Positions 44,770-56,543 of a stretch of DNA of 64,000 bases are shown here, in pieces. Position 1 is the first letter of the stretch, and each line of letters opens with the position of its first letter. The position numbers were made by a program, and so were the translations under genes. Below the pieces are notes generated by a model. The model worked only from the letters and a program-made list of their open reading frames with translations. It was not told the origin of the DNA and did no database searches. Source of the stretch: Gigaspora rosea (taxonomy: Eukaryota; Glomeromycota; Glomeromycetes; Diversisporales; Gigasporaceae). The stretch is taken from contig QKWP01000113.1 in assembly GCA_003550325.1 (NCBI GenBank), forward strand, positions 1 to 64,000. The letters are read 5' to 3'.

Positions 44770-44894
44770 TATTTCATGAGAGTAGAAATTATAGCAGAGG
44801 TTACCGATGATTATAGCACGTGGGATGGCCCGAAGGGCCATCCCACGTGATATGATAATCGATAACCTCTGCTATAATTTCCTCCCATGAAATA
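44770..44894. repeat. 125-bp hairpin element
   Basis: TATTTCATG...GAAATTATAGCAGAGGTTA at the left pairs almost perfectly with the right half, turning at GGGATGGCCCGAAGGGCCATCCC. Likely a minimal foldback MITE. Confidence 0.85.
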
Positions 44895-44989
44895 AATAGG
44901 TAATCCCCAGGAGCGTGTCACTAGATGTTCATCAGACTACACATCATCATGATTTAACACATGATTAACTATTTATAACGATCATTTTA

Positions 44990-45135
44990 GCAGATTTTTT
45001 CTTTTGTTAAATCTTTCTTTCGCTAAAGCTTTTTTTAAAAAAACTTTTCTTTCACTAAAACTGTTCTTTCACAAAAACTGTTCTTTCAATAAACCTTTTC
45101 TTCATTAAAATTTTTCTTTTATTAAATCTTTCTTG
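44990..45135. repeat. TTCTTTCACTAAAACT-type tandem repeat
   Basis: About eight degenerate 15-18-bp units of (C)TTTCTTTCRYTAAAxCT. It causes the repeated frame on the minus strand at 45055-45258, which is not a supported gene. Confidence 0.7.
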
Positions 45136-45159
45136 AATTAAATAAACAAATGACGCACA

Positions 45160-47182
45160 ATTTGTTTCAACAACTAAAGAGGCAATTTCCGAATTCCAAC
45201 AAGCATCAAGAAATATAAATACAGACAAGTCTAAGAATGTTTGGATGTCTCTATTCATGAAATTTTGTAAGTTACGTAATTATTCGAATGAAATTATTGA
45301 CCTAGATAATAAGACATTATCAGATCAGTTAGAACAATTTATAGTTGAAGTAAGAAAATCAAACGGTCAAGAATATAAAGCACCATCACTTTATACCGGA
45401 TTTTGTGCTTTGGCATGAGGAATATCTGAAATATTTGAAGAGATACAGGTTATAAACTTGTTTGATAAATATTAATTTAAAAGTTTACATAAAACACTGG
45501 ATGGTCATATGAAGTCGCTTGTTAATGATGGTGATAAAAATCGCAAACAGTCTAGTCCACTAGAAATCGATGAAATTAAGTTTATACTTAATTCACCTGC
45601 CGTGGCTGTTGATAATCCAAAAGGTCTTATATGAAGAGTTTGGATCTGGTTAACTTTATTATGCTGTTTAAGAGGTGGTGATGCAAAAAGGTTAAAAGCA
45701 TCCTGGCTTAAAGAATTAGACGATAATGGTATGCAGCTTGAATTACCTAAAGAAAAGCATCACACCGGGGGATTAAAGATCCATATGCAGAATCTGGGAA
45801 TAGTTTGATACCACCTGATATTCCAGGAAATAATTATACACCAGTTGCAGACATTCGAAAGTATTTATCTAAACGTCCAAATAATGCTGAAGATGATTAT
45901 TTTTTTGTTGGTATAGATACTCCTAAGAAAGTATATCATGGTGATTGGTATTTGACATCAAAATTAGGAAAATGATCACACGACACTATGATGCATAGTA
46001 TTTGCAAGGATGCTAAACTGGATTTTAAGGGCTATTGTATCACTAACTATTCTATGCGATCTACAGGTATTCATAACCTTGTGGAATTGGGTGTTACATT
46101 AGATGAACAAATGATCTTTTCTCGGCACAAACTATTGCAGGAGTTTCGGCTTATCAGCATCAATCATTAAAACGTAAACAAAATAATGTTTCTCTTTTAA
46201 TTCCACTTGAAGAAGCAGGTAAAATACCATAGTACTGTTGATTTATAATTTATACTAAATTTTTATTTTTTTCTAGAAGCTAATTCTCATGAACCCGTTT
46301 CTTGTGAACCCGATTCTCATAAACCCGATTCTTGTATAGCATTAAAAGATTCAACTTCGAATTATATTAATAAGGGATTTTCCAAAGCATCTGACTTACT
46401 TTCTAGTAAATTTAAGGGTAGAGGATACGTAGATCATTTATCATATAATTTTGGTAGTACAATATTTTTCTTTTTAAAATTAAAAAATTTTTATTAAGCA
46501 AATAATATTAAATTTATAATAAAAGGTTGTAGAATAGACTTTTCTGATTCTAATGTGGTAAAATCAGTAATATTGGTTAAATATTTACTGAGAAACATGT
46601 ACTTGAAAATTGGGTATCACTATTTGTTTACAAAAAATCATATGATGATCATATGATATACCCAATCAAAATTAACTATTTTGTATAACTACAGAGAATT
46701 TGGATTGACTATGGAGAACTTTACCATATATACAAGTATATTTTTTAAAAAATATTTTATTATTAAAATTTATATCATTAGAAAGAGCATGTTTTAATCT
46801 ACAAATTACAAAAATTTTACCAATAATTAAATGTTATTATAAAAAGTTTTATTAGTAGCATATTTCTAATTTCTATATAAAATTATTTGTACTACCAAAA
46901 TCATATGATAAGTGATCTACGTATCCTCTACCCTTAATGAAAAAAAACAGAAGTCGATGCTAAAGCTAAAGTCAATAATGAACCCGAAGCCGATGCTAAA
47001 GCTAAAGTCGATAATGAACTCGAAGCTAAAGCCAGTAACAAATTCAAAGCTAACGATGATGAATCTAAAGCTCAAAGTGATGACGAGGCTAATTCCAGTG
47101 TAAAATATAAGAAAGCGAAGATTCCTAATATTACGATCGAAAACTGCAGTAATATAAGCATTAATATCAGTTTAATGCCGTA
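45160..47182 (+). pseudogene. DUF3504/Crypton-type tyrosine recombinase-like protein, dead
   Basis: The first block (45160-45420) reads ISEFQQASRNINTDKSKNVW, then FCKLRNYSNEIIDLDNKTLS. Next (45480-45780) come SSPLEIDEIKFILNSPAVAV and LLCCLRGGDAKRLKASWLKE, the latter containing the box-I arginine. Then (45790-45975) ADIRKYLSKRPNNAEDDYFF. Then (45985-46170) ITNYSMRSTGIHNL, equivalent to the box-II region with its arginine. This order resembles the ZMYM2/KIAA1958-like DUF3504 proteins, which derive from Crypton tyrosine recombinases. A spliced tail follows (intron about 46225-46275), then Asp/Lys/Ala-rich repeats and a conserved-looking end KKAKIPNITIENCSNISINI before TAA at 47180. TGA or TAA in place of sense codons, frameshifts (about 45780) and a 518-bp insertion at 46416 disable it. 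Confidence 0.7.
46416..46933. mobile_element. 518-bp piggyBac-like MITE, TTAA target
   Basis: The ends GGGTAGAGGATACGTAGATC...TTTTGGTAGTAC and the inverse are about 45-bp TIRs. TTAA lies on each side (46412-46415, 46934-46937), the signature of piggyBac insertion. It splits the recombinase pseudogene. A smaller palindrome (ATCATATGATGATCATATGAT) lies inside near 46640. Confidence 0.85.
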
Positions 47183-47650
47183 ATTTAAAGTACTGTATAA
47201 TTAATACTTAGTTATATATCTGATATGTAATTGTCATTTAATTGAAATTAAATAAATTCACAAGCATAAAATTTCTGCTTTGTATATGACAATTAAATTA
47301 ATTACGAGATTTATATAAATTTCGTCTAGCTTGACAATTTTAGTAGTTTCGGTCCTCATGAAGTTTTTTATCTAATTGCAGAAAATTATAAAATTCCCGG
47401 TTATCAATATGAGACCGGGAATCTTTTATAGGAAGATTCCCGGTCACAATATGATCGTTATAAATATAGTTGATTACGTGTGAAAAATTATGATGAAGGT
47501 AGTCATGAGTGACACTTAGTGCGACAGGGGATTACTGATCAAATTGTTTAAACGCAAATATCGAGAATTTTTATTAATAAATCAAAGGTTCATTATTAAG
47601 TAAAAAATATTCCTTACAATTTTGAAAAATTTTTTATTTGCTGGTTTCTA
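47183..47650. other. Spacer with a hairpin at 47391-47446
   Basis: ATTCCCGGTT...ACCGGGAATC followed by GATTCCCGGTC makes a small inverted repeat. No gene. Confidence 0.5.
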
Positions 47651-47679
47651 TTGACACTCCCCCATATATTGTAACAATC

Positions 47680-48287
47680 ATATTCAAATCTATTAAGGCT
47701 AGAACTCTTTGAATGTGGCCATATTAGCGATAGAGCTATTAAAAAAATTGAGAAATCTTGCCATAGATTAGAGCATCTCAACCTTGGAGTATGCAGCCTA
47801 ATCTGTGAAGATACTATATGCATTATTGCAAGTTCATGTCAAAAACTTAGTTTTTTTAGATTTAATGCAATTTAGTATTACCGATACTGATACTGTTGTC
47901 AAACAAATAGCGAATTCATGTCATAAATTAGAAAATTTTGATCTATATAGTGTTACCAATTCTCTAGTATTCGTGCAATTGCGCGCTCATGTCTTAAACT
48001 CAGACACCTATAGGCAATTCAGCAATCAGAGAAATTGCTCGTTCATGCCATAATTTAAAATCAGGTGATGATCTAGAAATTTCCTGAGATAATAAGTTTG
48101 CAGAAAATCTGTCTTCTTCAAATATATTGTTTTTATTAAAGCTTTCCATGGAGAATCTATTTTTCGAAAAATTTCCACTTTATTATTATTAAAAAACAAA
48201 TTATTTTTGAAAAAATTTCCTTCGTTAAAAAAACTTGAACTAATTTCATTTGAAGATATTCACATCATTTTATTAATGAATAATATT
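47680..48287 (+). pseudogene. F-box/LRR gene, copy B (3' half only)
   Basis: It carries the leucine-rich repeat part: FECGHISDRAI-like start, HLNLGVCSLICEDTICIIAS, then FNAISITDTD, IANSCHKLENFDLYSVTNSL, and the C-terminal SISFEDIHIILL-like end near 48280. No F-box start precedes it. It has a six-base duplication (ACTGATACTG at 47884) and a frame change after NSLV. It is colinear with copies A (19840-20398) and C (55720-56276), so it is a 5'-truncated duplicate. Confidence 0.75.
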
Positions 48288-48533
48288 TGAAAACGATTTT
48301 ATTTATTTATTTATTTATTTACAATATTTATAAAAAGAAAAAAAACGTCGTTGCGATCAATGCATTTGCTATTTAATGACCCCATATTAAACTTCAACTT
48401 AAATATCAAAATAACATTATAAACTCAAACTATTAAATTTCATCAAAATATTATAAGTTTTAAAGCCCAAAATCTAGTTATCTTTAATGTCATGTTTGCA
48501 TAAATTTTATATACATTTGCATACTATACCAAG

Positions 48534-49021
48534 GATGGTAAATGACCTGACCATTTGCCAATTTTTCAAATGACCTCAGAATGACCGCTCATTTGAGGTT
48601 ATTCAAATTTTGGGTCATTTGGACATGACTCATGACCAAATGACTATGGTCATTTCCAAATAACCGGGGTCATTTGGTCATTGGGTCATTCTGCATAAAG
48701 TTGACATCCTACTGATCACGACAAAACTTGTATAATGCATATTTTAAATAATACATATGTTCGCATTATTTTCTCAATCCGTGTCGATTATTAATAACAT
48801 GCCATTTGTAAATTCGAAAATGATTTATATCATTTTACAACCGGTAAATTATTATTCACGAACTTTTTTTTATTTTTTAAAAAATAGTAAATACATTATT
48901 TTTTTGTCTGGTGTTTTTTTTTTTAATCCTTCATACCTGATCTTATGATTCGATTAGAATGGCTTTTTACAACCAGTCTGGAAATGACCTAGTCATTTAG
49001 CCAAAATACAAATGGTAATCA
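48534..49021. mobile_element. Truncated hAT-type MITE (same insertion as 20645)
   Basis: It begins CAAGGATGGTAAATGACC directly after TACTATAC, exactly as in copy A, but is cut at 49021 where another MITE begins. The right TIR is missing. Confidence 0.8.
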
Positions 49022-49261
49022 TGACAAGTTCATTTTACTGACAGTTTGTTTCACCGAAGTTCATTTCGCTGACAAGTTTTTTTTTCAAAAAGCACCCTAA
49101 CGTTAGCCCTAATTCTACCTAATTCTACCCTGACCCTAACGACAATGACCAGAATTACTTGCTTCGGTGAAATAAACTGTTGGTAAAATGAACGTGTCGG
49201 TGAAAAATTGTCGGTGAAATGTTATGTCGGTGAAGTGATTGTCGATTAATTGATTGCCACC
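49022..49261. mobile_element. CACCGACA-type MITE, copy in opposite orientation
   Basis: Matches 39460-39761 inverted: TCACCGAAG / TGTCGGTG words around CTAACGACAATGACC, ending TCGATTAATTGATTGCCACC. The outer left end is missing, where it abuts the truncated hAT MITE. Confidence 0.8.
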
Positions 49262-49325
49262 CATATCGAACACCCAAATGCTGTATGGTTTTGAGTTAGC
49301 TTGTATGGAATTAAGGTTGTTGCTT

Positions 49326-49979
49326 GATTCCCCAAAAGTTAGTTACCCTCCAGCTCATTTTACCGACCCCATATCCCCGACAGAATGTTTCACCTACAGC
49401 ATTTTTTGTTGACAGAATCTTTCCTCGACATACCATGCTTTCGACCTCTCCTTTCCTTGACAGGACATATTTTCGAAAAGACATTTTACTGACATGACGT
49501 ATTTTAGAAAGAACATTTTTCCTACATGACATATTTTTGACATCTTTTTTCGACAAGATCTTTCCTCGATTAGAATTTCGTTTAAATAGGTAGAGTGATA
49601 TATTCGTGTTCATCACATCACATAATTAAGCACTCGGCCTAAATTAGGGTTAGGGTTAGATTAGGATTAGGTGATAGTTTAATTTAGGCTGAGTTGATAG
49701 TGCCAGTAAACAAATGACGTACTGCATGATCTCACGTGATGTGATGATCACCGTTCTTGTCGCATTCAATAAAACTTAGTGTCGGAGAAAATTCAAATTA
49801 GAAATATGTCATATTAGATAAATGTCTTGTCGAAAATATAAGTTTCTAGGAAAGGGGATGTCGAAAACATGGTATGTCGAGGAAAGATTCTGTCAACAAA
49901 AAGTGCTGTAGGTGAAACATTTTGTCGGGAATATGGGGTCGGTAAAATGAGCTGGCAGGTAACTAACTTTCGGGTAATC
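49326..49979. mobile_element. 654-bp element with about 250-bp TIRs
   Basis: GATTCCCCAAAAGTTAGTTACC pairs with GGTAACTAACTTTCGGGTAATC, and matching continues through GCTCATTTTACCGACCCCAT, TTTCCTCGACATACCATG and CTTGTCGAAAA words. The centre holds TTAGGGTTAGGGTTAGATTAGG (near 49650). The repeat words are cousins of the CACCGACA family. The minus-strand frame at 49311-49616 is a by-product. Confidence 0.8.
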
Positions 49980-50149
49980 ATACCAGAATCTGGAATTAAT
50001 AGTTGAGGTTTCTATCACAATTTACTGTAAAATTTGTTACAAAACTTAACGATTATTGCGGTGATCTACTGTAAAAAAAAAATTCTGTACGGATGATCAG
50101 AATTGTAAAATTACAGTATGATACCTCGATTAGTACTTTCGCAATTCAA

Positions 50150-50320
50150 ATATGGTATGAGTGAGCATATCAGTATAGTACTCCCCGAATTTTTAAAATC
50201 TGTACCATACTGATACGGTGTTATATTAACGTTAGGGTTAGAATTGTAACAGATTAGTACAAGTTTTAAAAATCAGCCTGTATTATACTGATCTGCTCTT
50301 CTATACCATACTGATCATAT
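50150..50320. mobile_element. AGTATGGTATAG-family palindromic MITE
   Basis: ATGGTATGAGTGAGCATATC...CAGTATAG pairs with CTATACCATACTGATC. Its centre is AACGTTAGGGTTAGAATTG. Relative of 37621-37807. Confidence 0.7.
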
Positions 50321-51000
50321 CATTTCGGTATAAAGATAATCAGAAGGGGTGTAAAATACCCGTACCCATGCTGATCTGCTGTAACCCCTTAATATTTGGT
50401 TGATGATTTTCCGTAATACACAATACTGTCGTGATTAAACAATTGTTAATGAATTTGACTTCCTTTTTAACTTGCTCATCCTATATTAGTCTTAATATTT
50501 TGATCACGGGTTGTATAACCAATCAAAAAGCGGTAAAGCATAATAACTTGATTATGTACTATATTGCTATATTAGTTTTAGCTCACAGATCACATTTTGG
50601 ATATAACCATGGTTTTATTGGTTGGTAGATCAACATAAAATGAAAAAATTAGAATTAGTGATTATCAGATATATCAGATAATATGGGCGGCCGGCCAAGA
50701 ATTTGCGAAAAATGGAAAAATCTAGAAATCATCATCTAAATCTTTGGTGGAATGTAATTTTTCTTAATATTTGCTAATATAATCATTATTTTTTATTAAT
50801 CTTATGTTTTTCTTTTTATTTATTGCGGAACAATTGTTCTTGCACTTTCAATTGTACTTATTCTTGCATTTGTTCTTGAACTGGAGACCATTATGCAAAA
50901 CACTTCAAATTCGTGAACATTTGATTGACTTTTTTGGCTATTTTTTCGCCCAAATAGTTTGTAATTATTAGATAAATAAACAACAGAAGCAAATTTAAGG
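50321..51000. other. AT-rich spacer
   Basis: A frame at 50431-50628 shows hydrophobic segments (ILITGCIT, YYIAILVLAH) but has no supporting context. Nothing else recognised. Confidence 0.35.
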
Positions 51001-51235
51001 GATGTCTAAAGCGGGGCAATTCATATTACTTGATAATTTTCTCGATTAACTTTAGAATTAGAGTCACTTTAGGTTAGGGTTAGGACTAGATTAGAGATAT
51101 TTATATAAGCAAAATCGCCTTCCCGCGATTTTTTATTAATGCACCAAGGTGAGTTTAGACTGCTGTTTTTTCTATTTTTTACGTTTTTCAAATTTTATTC
51201 TTGTATTGCTTCGTCGGATTTTAAGAGAGTTGTTG
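51001..51235. mobile_element. Broken MULE-type MITE
   Basis: Left end GGATGTCTAAAGCGGGGC and interior TTAGGTTAGGGTTAGG, CTTCCCGCGATTTTTTATTA, TCGTCGGATTTT match the 7262 and 21879 MITEs; the right end is missing and replaced by GTTGTTTAAGAG repeats. Confidence 0.6.
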
Positions 51236-51288
51236 TTTAAGAGGTTGTTTAGGAAAGTTGTTTAAGAGAGTTGTTTTAAGTGTGTTAA

Positions 51289-51515
51289 CATCTGATTTGA
51301 AAATTAGTGTGACATGTGATGAATTTTATGATGATAATCTGCAAATTCTAATAATTATATAATTTTCGCCCGGTACAAAACATACCGCAATATACCAGCC
51401 GAAAATTATATTATCGAAAAAAACTACATTGTTATTACCGAAAAATAATTATCGAAATTTGGATGATCATCACAAAATTCATCATGTGTCCTACTAATTT
51501 TCAAATCAGCTGTAA
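51289..51515. mobile_element. About 227-bp MITE
   Basis: CATCTGATTTGAAAATTAGT...GTGATGAATTTTATGATGAT and the inverse GATCATCACAAAATTCATCA...ACTAATTTTCAAATCAGCTG are TIRs of about 48 bp. Confidence 0.7.
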
Positions 51516-52377
51516 TAAAAATCGTTACATTCACATTTACCGAAGGGAGTGTAATATATTTATCATCGGTTGCTGGTCAAATTGAAAGATATTTAGGATT
51601 ATAATCTGGTCCTTAATCAGTAAATATTACGGATCTATCCGGTTAAAATTAACGGATACGGATATCCGTATTCAATCCAAATCATCGGATCCATTCGGAT
51701 TAGAGGATTACGGATCGAAACACTATTATTTAGAAAATTGTGCCCTCTAAAATAGTGTGCGTGGCTTCAAAATAACGCCCATGCGTGTCCCTAAATAACG
51801 CGCATCCCATATACACAGTATCTATGATATAAGTACCGACTTTCTCTTGGCACAGCTACTTATATAATGCACATGGTCGTTACTTTGAAAAACAGGTTTA
51901 TTAAAAATCAATCATTGTCTCGATATAACACCAATGCGCGTACTCTAATTAACGTGCATATACTCAAAATAACGCGCTGATGGACGAAAATACGGTTTAT
52001 TTACTGCTATTTTCATAATTCCTGGAACACCTGATAAAAATTGACCGAATGATGTTTCGGCCGAATTCGATAAGTAATTTATTCGGTATAATAAAATAAT
52101 TAATAAAAGCTATTTTTGTATCATAATGATCATTTTACGATTGTCATACAATAATGTCAACGATTTTAAATTTTCCTTGTCCAAATGATTGGTGTGCTTA
52201 GTTTGTACGAAAATTTATGGAAAAATCCATTCATGTCAACCAATAAACCTTAATAAGAAATGTAAAAAAGGAATCGAATATAAATTAGACTTTTATAACA
52301 AATATATTACTCGAACAGGTGCCGCTATTAAAAAGTTAAATATGATCATGAATTGAATATCCCAAATGCTTTAAAAA
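51516..52377. other. Spacer with ATAACGCGCAT words and a hAT-like end
   Basis: GGATTACGGATCGAAACACTA at 51697-51717 resembles the inverted TAGTGTTCGGATC end of hAT-like elements, without a visible partner. ATAACGCGCA/TAACGTGCAT words recur at 51760-51990. No gene. Confidence 0.4.
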
Positions 52378-52812
52378 TAAAATTTTCGTCGACTAGAACG
52401 AAAAATAATTAGAAATAAATAAATGCTTTCGTTTGAACGAAAATAGATCTTGCCAAAGAATTGGAATCGAAATTTAGTTTAATTTTTTAAAACCGAGATT
52501 TTTCGTCTTCGACAAGAAACGAAAAATAATTAAGAATGAATAAATGCCTTCGTTTGAACGAATATGGATCCTGACAAAGAATAGGAATTGAAGTTTTATA
52601 CAATTTTTTAAAAACTAAATTTTTCGTCTTCGACAAGAAACGAAAAATAATTAGAAATGAATAAAGCTTCGGTTGGACCAAAATGGATCTTACCAAAGAA
52701 TAGGAATTGAAATTTAATTCAATTTTTTAAAAACAAATTTTCGTCGAAAAATAATTAGAAATGAATATAGCTTCGTTTGAGCGCCAAAGAATAGGAATTG
52801 AAATTTTACGAT
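52378..52812. repeat. About 120-bp tandem repeat, roughly 3.6 copies
   Basis: The units carry TTTTTCGTCTTCGACAAGAA, ACGAAAAATAATTAGAAATG, CTTCGTTTGAACGAA and AAAGAATAGGAATTGAA in order, and shorten toward the right. It ends about 100 bp before the duplicated protease segment C. Confidence 0.9.
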
Positions 52813-53157
52813 ATTTAGGCTTATTGTAATATATTAGTCACCTGATCTTATTAAATTACGTATCTGATTCTTATTCCCCGAAATCATAAACTTAATCGAA
52901 TTGGCCGAAACATCATTCGGTCAATGTTATATGGTGATTTGTGCATGAAATTCTTTTTAAGGTCATCCTAATTTGAGTAATATAATTACGTATCGGATTT
53001 GATGATCATATTCTTCTCGAAAGATTAGCCATAATCAAATTTCTTTAACTCGAGAAACCTTATTCGATCAGCATTCTCAAAAATCTATAAAAATGAAGCT
53101 AGAATGCAATAAAATCACTCACATAACATATCTTTCTCAATAATACCTTAATTCATC

Positions 53158-54353
53158 ATGCGCGCTTTGCATATATTTACATTCGCAATAGCAATTTTTC
53201 TATCTGTTGATGCATTACCCTATGACAAACCTAAAGTGCGTACAATTCCGCTAAAGCCGAAATCAATCACCGTAGCCGACTTTCCAGACGAGCAATGGGA
53301 TCCATGCCAGTAAACGAAGAACAACCAGATGTTGCTTATTATGGACAAATTACCTTTGGCACGGGCACCCCACAGAATTTTGATGTACAATTTGATACAG
53401 GATCAGGAGATTTATTTGTTTTTGGTAAAAATTGTGATTCACCTGCATGCAATGATAAACCTAAATATGATTCAGGTGTTGATCAATCTTTCAGTCCAAT
53501 CGATGGAAAAAATTTCTCAGTCGAATACGCTGATGGCACAAAAATAAAAGGGGATTCAGGCAAAACCACTATAGTAATAGCGGGTATTTCGGTGGAAGCA
53601 CAAGAGTTTGGATTGGCTGATGAAGTTTCTGATGATTTTAAACACTCATATGAGGGTATAATGGGGATGGGATTTAGCGAATTAAGTGACAACGAACAAA
53701 CCACACCAATCACAAACCTTATAAATAATAATCAGCTTGATAATCCACAATTCTCTTTTTTGCTTGGGAGAGAAGCAGATCAATCACCAAGCGAATTAAC
53801 AATCGGTGGGAGTAATCCAGATAGATACCATACTGATACACTTACCTTTACACATCTAGTAGATGATAATGTCGGTGCATGGGAGATCCCTATTGATAAA
53901 TGCGTTGTCGAAGGCGAAGAATTAAATCACGAAGGTCGCACTGGAATTATTGATACTGGGTCCACACGAATAATTTTGCCGCCTGATGATGCTGATGAAT
54001 TTTATAGTAAAATTCCCACTGCTATAGACAAGAAGATGGGTCCTACGCACTACCTTGTGAAGATGATTATGAAGTTAGTCTGGTATTCAGCGGTAAGACT
54101 TGGAATATAAATCCTAGAGATTTTAAAGTTGAAATAGATGAAGATGATTGTATTGGAGCTGTTATCTACGCCGATACTGGTAATTATACTATTTGTTAAT
54201 GTATTTTTAATCAAAAATGTTTAAAATGTATTTTTTTTTCAAAATCCTTCAGGATCGGATACAGAATGGCATATTGGCAGTGCATTCTTAAGGAACGCAT
54301 ACACCGTTTTTGATCAAGGCAATCGTCAAGTAGGATTTGCCCAATTAGCTTAA
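53158..54353 (+). pseudogene. Aspartic protease, copy C, two 1-nt deletions
   Basis: The same start and signal peptide as the intact copy are present (MRALHIFTFAIAIFLSVDA). A 1-nt deletion at about 53268-53277 in the propeptide shifts the frame to a stop (TAA) at about 53310. From 53295 the original frame is open again, covering both DTG motifs (GSGDLF and DTGSTRIILP). A second 1-nt deletion near 54031 (ACAAGAAG for ACAATGAAG) breaks the C-terminal part. The intron and last exon (54254-54353, HIGSAFLRNAYTVF) are preserved. Divergence from 15181-16378 is low, so either loss is recent or the deletions are base-calling errors. Translation from 53295 would lack a signal peptide. Confidence 0.85.
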
Positions 54354-54712
54354 AATAATTAATATAAACCATTATCGCAGATTGAAATTGATTTAGCATT
54401 CGTTAATATAATATATGAAAATAAATAGAAAATTCGTAATGTAAATTTAACTATAACTTTTGACACTGACAGTTAATTTTATATATAAATAATATAATTT
54501 TTAGGACTTGATATATGTTATTTGTCCTGATTAACTTGAAAATAAGTTTTTTTTTTTATGAATAAAATCCTATTTATTATAAAAACAATTAATTGTACAG
54601 TTTTAGTAATAAGATTTGTCACATATCTATTTTGAAATTTTATATTATTAGTTACAGTTGTAAGACTGCACCAAAAATGGCACAAATGTGTTTTTTAGAC
54701 AAGAATAATTTT

Positions 54713-56276
54713 TGTAACGGTGGGCATTCAAGAATTTTTATTATACCAGAACTACTAGAATATATTTTATTTTTCTTAACACTGGATAAGTCGCTTTATC
54801 CCACTTAATTTGTTAACAGAATTTGGTATAACATTGTAGGACAGATATTATGGAAACATATTGAATTATACTATTTATGAAAATTTTTACGTATTTGCAA
54901 AGACTTGAATAACATCTTCCCATTCGACAAATTAACAGATGTAGACATCAGGGATGTAAATGACTTTAAATGACCCAAATGACTCAAATGACAAATGACC
55001 AGTCATTGGTCATTTCACAGCTCAAATGACTTAAGAACTCTGGTTAATTGATTATCTAATAACTTTTAGCCAATCATAATTGATTATTGTTCTCTGTAAA
55101 ACAAAAACGTTGCTAGATGCTATTCAATAAATATTATTACACATGATAAATGGCTGATGATCCCAAATGACCAATCTTTATTCGATAAATGAGTGGCATT
55201 TGTATTTTGGCTAAGTCATTTACCATACCTGTTGTAAATCGACAATCCAATTGAATCATATCAGGTATAAAGTGATTAAGAAAAAAAACACTAGACAAAA
55301 GATAATGTATTTACATTTTTTTTAAAAAAAAAGTTCGTGAATAATAATTTACCGATTACAAAATTGCATAAATCATTCTTGAATTTACAAATGGCATGTC
55401 AATTAATAATCGATGTGATTGGTAGGATTTTAACTATATGTAAAATGACCTAATGACCAAATGATCCAGTCATTTGTAAAATGATCGTAGTCATTTGGTC
55501 ACGAGTCATTTCCAAATGACCCAAAATTTGAATGACCTCAAATGAGCGGTCATTTTGAGGTCATATTGAAAATTGGCAAATGACCAGGTCATTTACCATC
55601 CCTGGTAGACATAGAATTCTGTGCTCATGCCCAAAGTATATCTAGATTTCGGTGCTATATGTAGACTAGTATCAGTGATACCGCATTTATTAATATATAT
55701 TAATCATATCCAAATCTATTAAGGCTAGAACTCTTTGAATGTGGCCATATTAGCGATAGAGCTATTAAAGAAATCGAGAAATCTTGCCATAGATTAGAGC
55801 ATCTCAACCTTGGAGTATGCAGCCTAATCAGTGAAGATACTATATGTATTATTGCACGTTCATGTCGCAAACTTAGTTATCTAGATTTAATGCAATTTAG
55901 TATTACCGATACTGCTGTCAAACAGAAAGCGAATTCATATCATAAATTAGAAAATTTATAGTGTTACCGATACTCTGGTATTCGTGCAATTGCACGCTCA
56001 TGTCCTAAACTCAGACACCTATAGGTAATTTAGTAATCAGAGAAATTGCAGTTCATGCTATAATTTAAAATCAGGTAATGATCTAGAAATTTCCCGAGAT
56101 AATAAGTTTGCAGAAAACCTGTCTTCTTCAAATATATTGCTGTTATTAAAGCTTTCTTTGGAAAATCTATTTTTCAAAAAATTTTCCACTTTATTATTAT
56201 TAGTTTGAAAAAATTTCTTTCGTCGAACTAATTTCATTTGAAGATATTCACATCATTTTATTAATGAATAATATTT
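54713..56276 (+). pseudogene. F-box/LRR gene, copy C, split by a hAT MITE
   Basis: The best N-terminal part of the three copies: HSRIFIIPELLEYILFFLTL, DKSLYPT, then after a stop FVNRIWYNIV and LWKHIELYY. NNIFPFDKLTDVDI precedes the MITE at 54949. It resumes at 55613 with EFCAHAQS, then LNLGVCSLISEDTICIIARS, LSYLDLMQFSITDTAVK, and ends near 56276. It has an in-frame stop after SLYPT, a small deletion in the KLENF repeat (55950) and the insertion, so it is inactive. It provides the empty site for the hAT-like element of copy A. Confidence 0.8.
54949..55604. mobile_element. 656-bp hAT-type MITE with perfect 8-bp TSD
   Basis: CAGGGATGTAAATGAC and CATTTACCATCCCTG ends. GTAGACAT flanks it (54941-54948, 55605-55612). 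Both ends are rich in CAAATGAC/GTCATTTG. Copy A is unoccupied here (GTAGGCATAGATGG). Same family as 20645-21334, in the opposite orientation relative to the gene. Confidence 0.93.
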
Positions 56277-56543
56277 TAAAATGATTTTATTTATTTATTT
56301 ATAAAAAGAAAAAAAACCTCTTCATAATCACTGCATTTGCTATTTGGTGACATATTAAACATCGAGCTTTTAAACTATCAAAATAACATTATAAACTCAA
56401 AACTATTAAAATTCAAAAAAATTGAATCTGATATTATAAGTTTTAAAGTCCGAAATCTAGTTATCTTTAATGTCATATTTGCATAAATTTTTATATACAT
56501 TTGCATGCTATACACAATATATTACTATATACTCAGTTGTGAC

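Larger units (their letters stand above)
47650..49021 (+). repeat. Segmental duplication, copy B
   Basis: Shares the F-box 3' half and about 730 bp downstream with copy A (up to the AAATGGTAATCAT word). It includes the CAGG-type hAT MITE at the identical site, so this MITE entered before A and B separated. Confidence 0.8.

Noticed and set aside
49311..49616. 101-codon minus-strand frame rich in KNMSCR-like words
   Set aside because: Falls in the TIR of the element at 49326 and mirrors its short repeats.
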